Assembly (NCBI GenBank): GCA_964358645.1
Contig: CAYHPW010000084.1
Span: 1 to 7,826, forward strand
Direction: 5' to 3'
Source: JBBTDV01 sp038042605
GTDB taxonomy: Bacteria; Bdellovibrionota; UBA1018
Length of the DNA stretch: 7,826 nt
Part shown: one piece after another, positions 6,524 through 7,826 of the stretch
Layout of the letters: the number at the start of each line of letters is the position of its first letter
How positions within the stretch are numbered: the stretch's first letter is position 1
Program-made: the position numbers and the translations under genes
Notes under the pieces: generated by a model
Databases searched by the model: none
What the model was told of the DNA's origin: nothing
What the model saw: only the letters and a program-made list of their open reading frames with translations

Positions 6524-7093
6524 ATGATAGTTCGTTCACTCGTTTCAGTTCTTCTGTCGGTAAATGCTTTTATTTTGTGTTGTCCGGTCTATGCGATGGG
6601 CAAAACGCCTCGAAAAGAAATCATTGAATTGAGAGAGGGATTTAGCAAAGCAAAGCCGCCTGGACCTTCCGACGATACATCAGTCACGATCTTATCAAAT
6701 TGCAGGGTTCGCAATATGCTTTACAGTGACGCAACAACAGTCGCAGCAACCAGATTTGTATTTGATAGGGATGAAATACTGCTTTATCGCAAGAAACCTG
6801 ACATGCCTGACTGGCTTCCTGAAACGTTTACTCTTAATAGAAATGGTGAGTGGGACTACAACGGAGATGTTCTTCGAATTGATAACAGCGGAAAAATTTT
6901 TATCGAAAGACTCCTGACCGACGGGTCATGGTCGCTGGCGGATCAAGTACTTTGTGAGCATTCTGATAAAAAATGCTTCCGTGAAAATGCAATCACTGAC
7001 CCAAGTTATCATGTTCATTATTACGAGCGATGTGACTCTTTTGAAATATATTCAGTCTTTGGGGCAGAAGGCGAATTGATTGGCGGAAACTAA
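6524..7093 (+). CDS. Secreted/periplasmic protein of unknown function, 189 residues
   Basis: I do not recognise the family. Residues 1-24 are a signal peptide (Arg4, hydrophobic core 5-20, cleavage after VYA at 22-24). The two adjacent cysteines 19 and 20 lie inside it and do not form a proper lipobox. The mature protein has four cysteines (60, 144, 151, 170), enough for two disulfides. Its sequence (RFVFDRDEILLYRK, FTLNRNGEWDYNGDVLRID, KIFIERLL) alternates hydrophobic and polar residues with turns, suggesting a mainly beta fold. It ends in GGN like the 150-residue protein upstream, to which it otherwise shows no obvious similarity. GAGGGGG at 6511-6517, six bases before the ATG, supports the start. 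Its own promoter and a palindrome precede it. The stop codon overlaps the stop codon of the convergent minus-strand gene. Confidence 0.8.
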   Translation: MIVRSLVSVLLSVNAFILCCPVYAMGKTPRKEIIELREGFSKAKPPGPSDDTSVTILSNCRVRNMLYSDATTVAATRFVFDRDEILLYRKKPDMPDWLPETFTLNRNGEWDYNGDVLRIDNSGKIFIERLLTDGSWSLADQVLCEHSDKKCFRENAITDPSYHVHYYERCDSFEIYSVFGAEGELIGGN

Positions 7094-7110
7094 AAATCCA
7101 GTTTTCCGCC
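7082..7110. terminator. Bidirectional hairpin at the convergent gene ends
   Basis: GGCGGAAA (7082-7089) pairs with TTTCCGCC (7103-7110), an eight-base stem. Two more pairs (CT with AG) form past one bulged T. Each arm lies in the last codons of one of the two convergent genes, with both stop codons between the stem halves. There is no long T-run on either side, so termination may be weak or the hairpin may instead block exonucleases. Confidence 0.45.
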
Positions 7111-7275
7111 CGTCATCTTTCGAGTAGCTGGTTCGAGACGGCCTAGTCCATGAGCTGCCTTTTCCATGGCAAGCTTCTGGCTCCAATCGACCGCTTGCTT
7201 GAGTGTATAGCGCCCGCCAGCCGCAACCAGGGTTATATAAACAACCATAAGTAGAGTATCGATGATCTTTTCCAT
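7090..7275 (-). CDS. Small single-span membrane protein, 61 residues
   Basis: No family is recognised. Residues 4-20 (IIDTLLMVVYITLVAAG) form one likely transmembrane helix, followed by a basic, amphipathic tail with SQKLAMEKAAHGLGRLEP. The ATG is well supported: AGGAAGGA lies seven bases upstream on the minus strand. It starts one base after the TAA of the 67-codon gene, so the two are translated from one message and probably coupled. Its TAG shares two bases with the TAA of the secreted-protein gene on the other strand. Such small membrane peptides occur in mobile elements and toxin or holin-like roles, but nothing here decides the function. Confidence 0.6.
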   Translation of the reverse strand: MEKIIDTLLMVVYITLVAAGGRYTLKQAVDWSQKLAMEKAAHGLGRLEPATRKMTGGKLDF

Positions 7276-7276
7276 T

Positions 7277-7480
7277 TTATTGTCCTTCCTTTCGCGGAGA
7301 TTTCCGCGACTGTTTGTAAATGCCTTCTCGCTCTAAAATATCGGCGACAACAGAGTGATCCCACTTTTTGCCCTGTCTTTTGGTGGGAACTTTCATGGTG
7401 TCGAGAATGCGGGCAATGGCGGTTGGGCCCAGACCTTCGTGCCGGTACATGCGTTTGATGGATTCTAAGACTTGAGTCAC
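7277..7480 (-). CDS. Stand-alone recombinase-domain-like DNA-binding protein, 67 residues, perhaps a truncated serine recombinase
   Basis: The sequence resembles the Recombinase domain of large serine recombinases (Pfam PF07508 type). VLESIKRMYRHEGLGPTAIARIL is a helix-turn-helix-like stretch, followed by KVPTKRQGKKWDHSVVADIL. In the full proteins this carries the pattern 'IPT..G..W....V..IL'. There is no catalytic resolvase domain with its nucleophile serine. The start is a GTG with only a weak GGAA upstream. The IS91 fragment begins within about 15 bases beyond the start, so the N-terminal catalytic part may have been cut off there. Alternatively it is a genuine small DNA-binding protein, since it is followed by a well-spaced second gene. 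It overlaps no other supported coding sequence. Confidence 0.5.
   Translation of the reverse strand: MTQVLESIKRMYRHEGLGPTAIARILDTMKVPTKRQGKKWDHSVVADILEREGIYKQSRKSPRKEGQ
7292..7309 (-). repeat. Hairpin just upstream of the 61-residue gene's ribosome-binding site
   Basis: TCGCGGA (7292-7298) and TCCGCGA (7303-7309) form a perfect seven-base stem with a four-base loop inside the end of the 67-codon gene. On the minus-strand message it lies just before AGGAAGGA at 7290-7283. It could tune translation of the membrane peptide relative to the upstream gene, or stabilise the message. Confidence 0.45.
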
Positions 7481-7491
7481 GCGGCTATTTC

Positions 7492-7803
7492 CAAAATGAA
7501 GAAGAAACCCAGGGAGAGCTCCTGCCAGAGCTTATGGCGGCTTCCGTGCGTTCACAAGTCGCCATGGGGGAGAGAAAAGGCAAAGGAGTGCGAAGGCTTG
7601 GATGCCTGCATTTCGATGACCTGCATCCAGAGCTTAGCGGCCCGCTCTGTGCCCAGCTCTCGGGGTTCTCGCTTCACGCCAGAGTATATTGCGCCCCATG
7701 GGAGCGTGGAAAACTTGAAAAACTTTGCCGTTATATTGCCAGGCCTGCCGTGGCAGAGGAAAGACTAAAGCTTGGGCAAGTCCCAAAGCTAGTTGAAATT
7801 TAA
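7492..7803 (+). pseudogene. IS91-family transposase, central/C-terminal fragment
   Basis: The frame encodes a segment typical of the later part of IS91-family Y2 transposases: ELMAASVRSQVAMGERKGKG, then VRRLG, a linker, GFSLHARV, and LEKLCRYIARPAVAEERLKL. In family members these correspond to the 'GxRxGxxVxRLG', 'GFSLHAxV' and 'LERLCRYxxRPxxAxxRL' blocks. The N-terminal zinc-binding region and the HUH domain are missing upstream, where the frame meets a stop at 7456. Downstream the homology ends near 7772, and a stop follows at 7801 before the expected C-terminal part. An ATG at 7534 is the only in-frame start and has no ribosome-binding site. This is transposon debris, and its junction may have truncated the neighbouring minus-strand recombinase-like gene. 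Confidence 0.7.
7769..7790. repeat. Imperfect inverted repeat at the end of the IS91 fragment
   Basis: AGCTTGGG (7769-7776) pairs with CCCAAAGCT (7782-7790), with one bulged base and a five-base loop, right where transposase homology stops. It may be a chance hairpin or part of a junction structure. IS91 elements do carry hairpins near their origin end, but no diagnostic sequence is visible. Confidence 0.25.
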
Positions 7804-7826
7804 GTTGAGTGGTTCGATCTTTTTGT

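Noticed and set aside
7472..7768. 98-codon plus-strand open frame overlapping the IS91 fragment
   Set aside because: Its translation is cysteine- and serine-rich without family features, while the overlapping frame carries clear IS91 transposase blocks.
1..7826. CRISPR array, tRNA or rRNA
   Set aside because: No regularly spaced repeats and no cloverleaf or rRNA-like sequence were seen on either strand.

Overview
The window looks like an accessory region of a Bdellovibrionota-like Gram-negative bacterium. The main clue is a regulator of the TIGR02147 family (5560-6402), which from general knowledge is common in Bdellovibrio relatives and in Fibrobacter. This assignment is an inference. No ribosomal, tRNA or other marker gene is present, and base composition is moderate.

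Region by region. (1) 15-38 holds a strong rho-independent terminator of a gene lying to the left. It is followed by a sigma70-like promoter and an exported lipoprotein with an arginine-type ADP-ribosyltransferase domain (R, STS, ExE). (2) 1147-2126 is debris on the minus strand: the C-terminal half of a patatin-like phospholipase without its catalytic residues, and the N-terminus of an IS91-family transposase. (3) 2537-4950 carries two same-strand genes, an M29 metallo-aminopeptidase and an acyl-CoA ligase-like protein. The ligase has a degenerate P-loop and stops at the hinge before its C-terminal domain. Overlapping its stop codon is a 12-codon ORF that reads like the start of a response regulator. 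(4) 4998-7093 forms a compact unit: secreted orphan, TIGR02147 regulator, secreted orphan. A nearly identical palindrome stands 78-79 bases before each secreted-protein gene. (5) On the minus strand, converging on that unit, are a 67-codon recombinase-like DNA-binding segment and a 61-codon one-helix membrane peptide. They share a hairpin terminator with the unit and overlap its last gene by a stop codon. (6) 7492-7803 is a second IS91-family transposase fragment, this time central/C-terminal and on the plus strand.

How the parts may work together. The best candidate for an undescribed system is the 4998-7093 cassette. A family regulator sits between two exported, cysteine-containing proteins of unknown function, and the matched palindromes could be its operators. 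The ADP-ribosyltransferase lipoprotein is the other candidate effector. IS91 remnants on both sides, plus several truncated genes, mark the stretch as a rearranged island.
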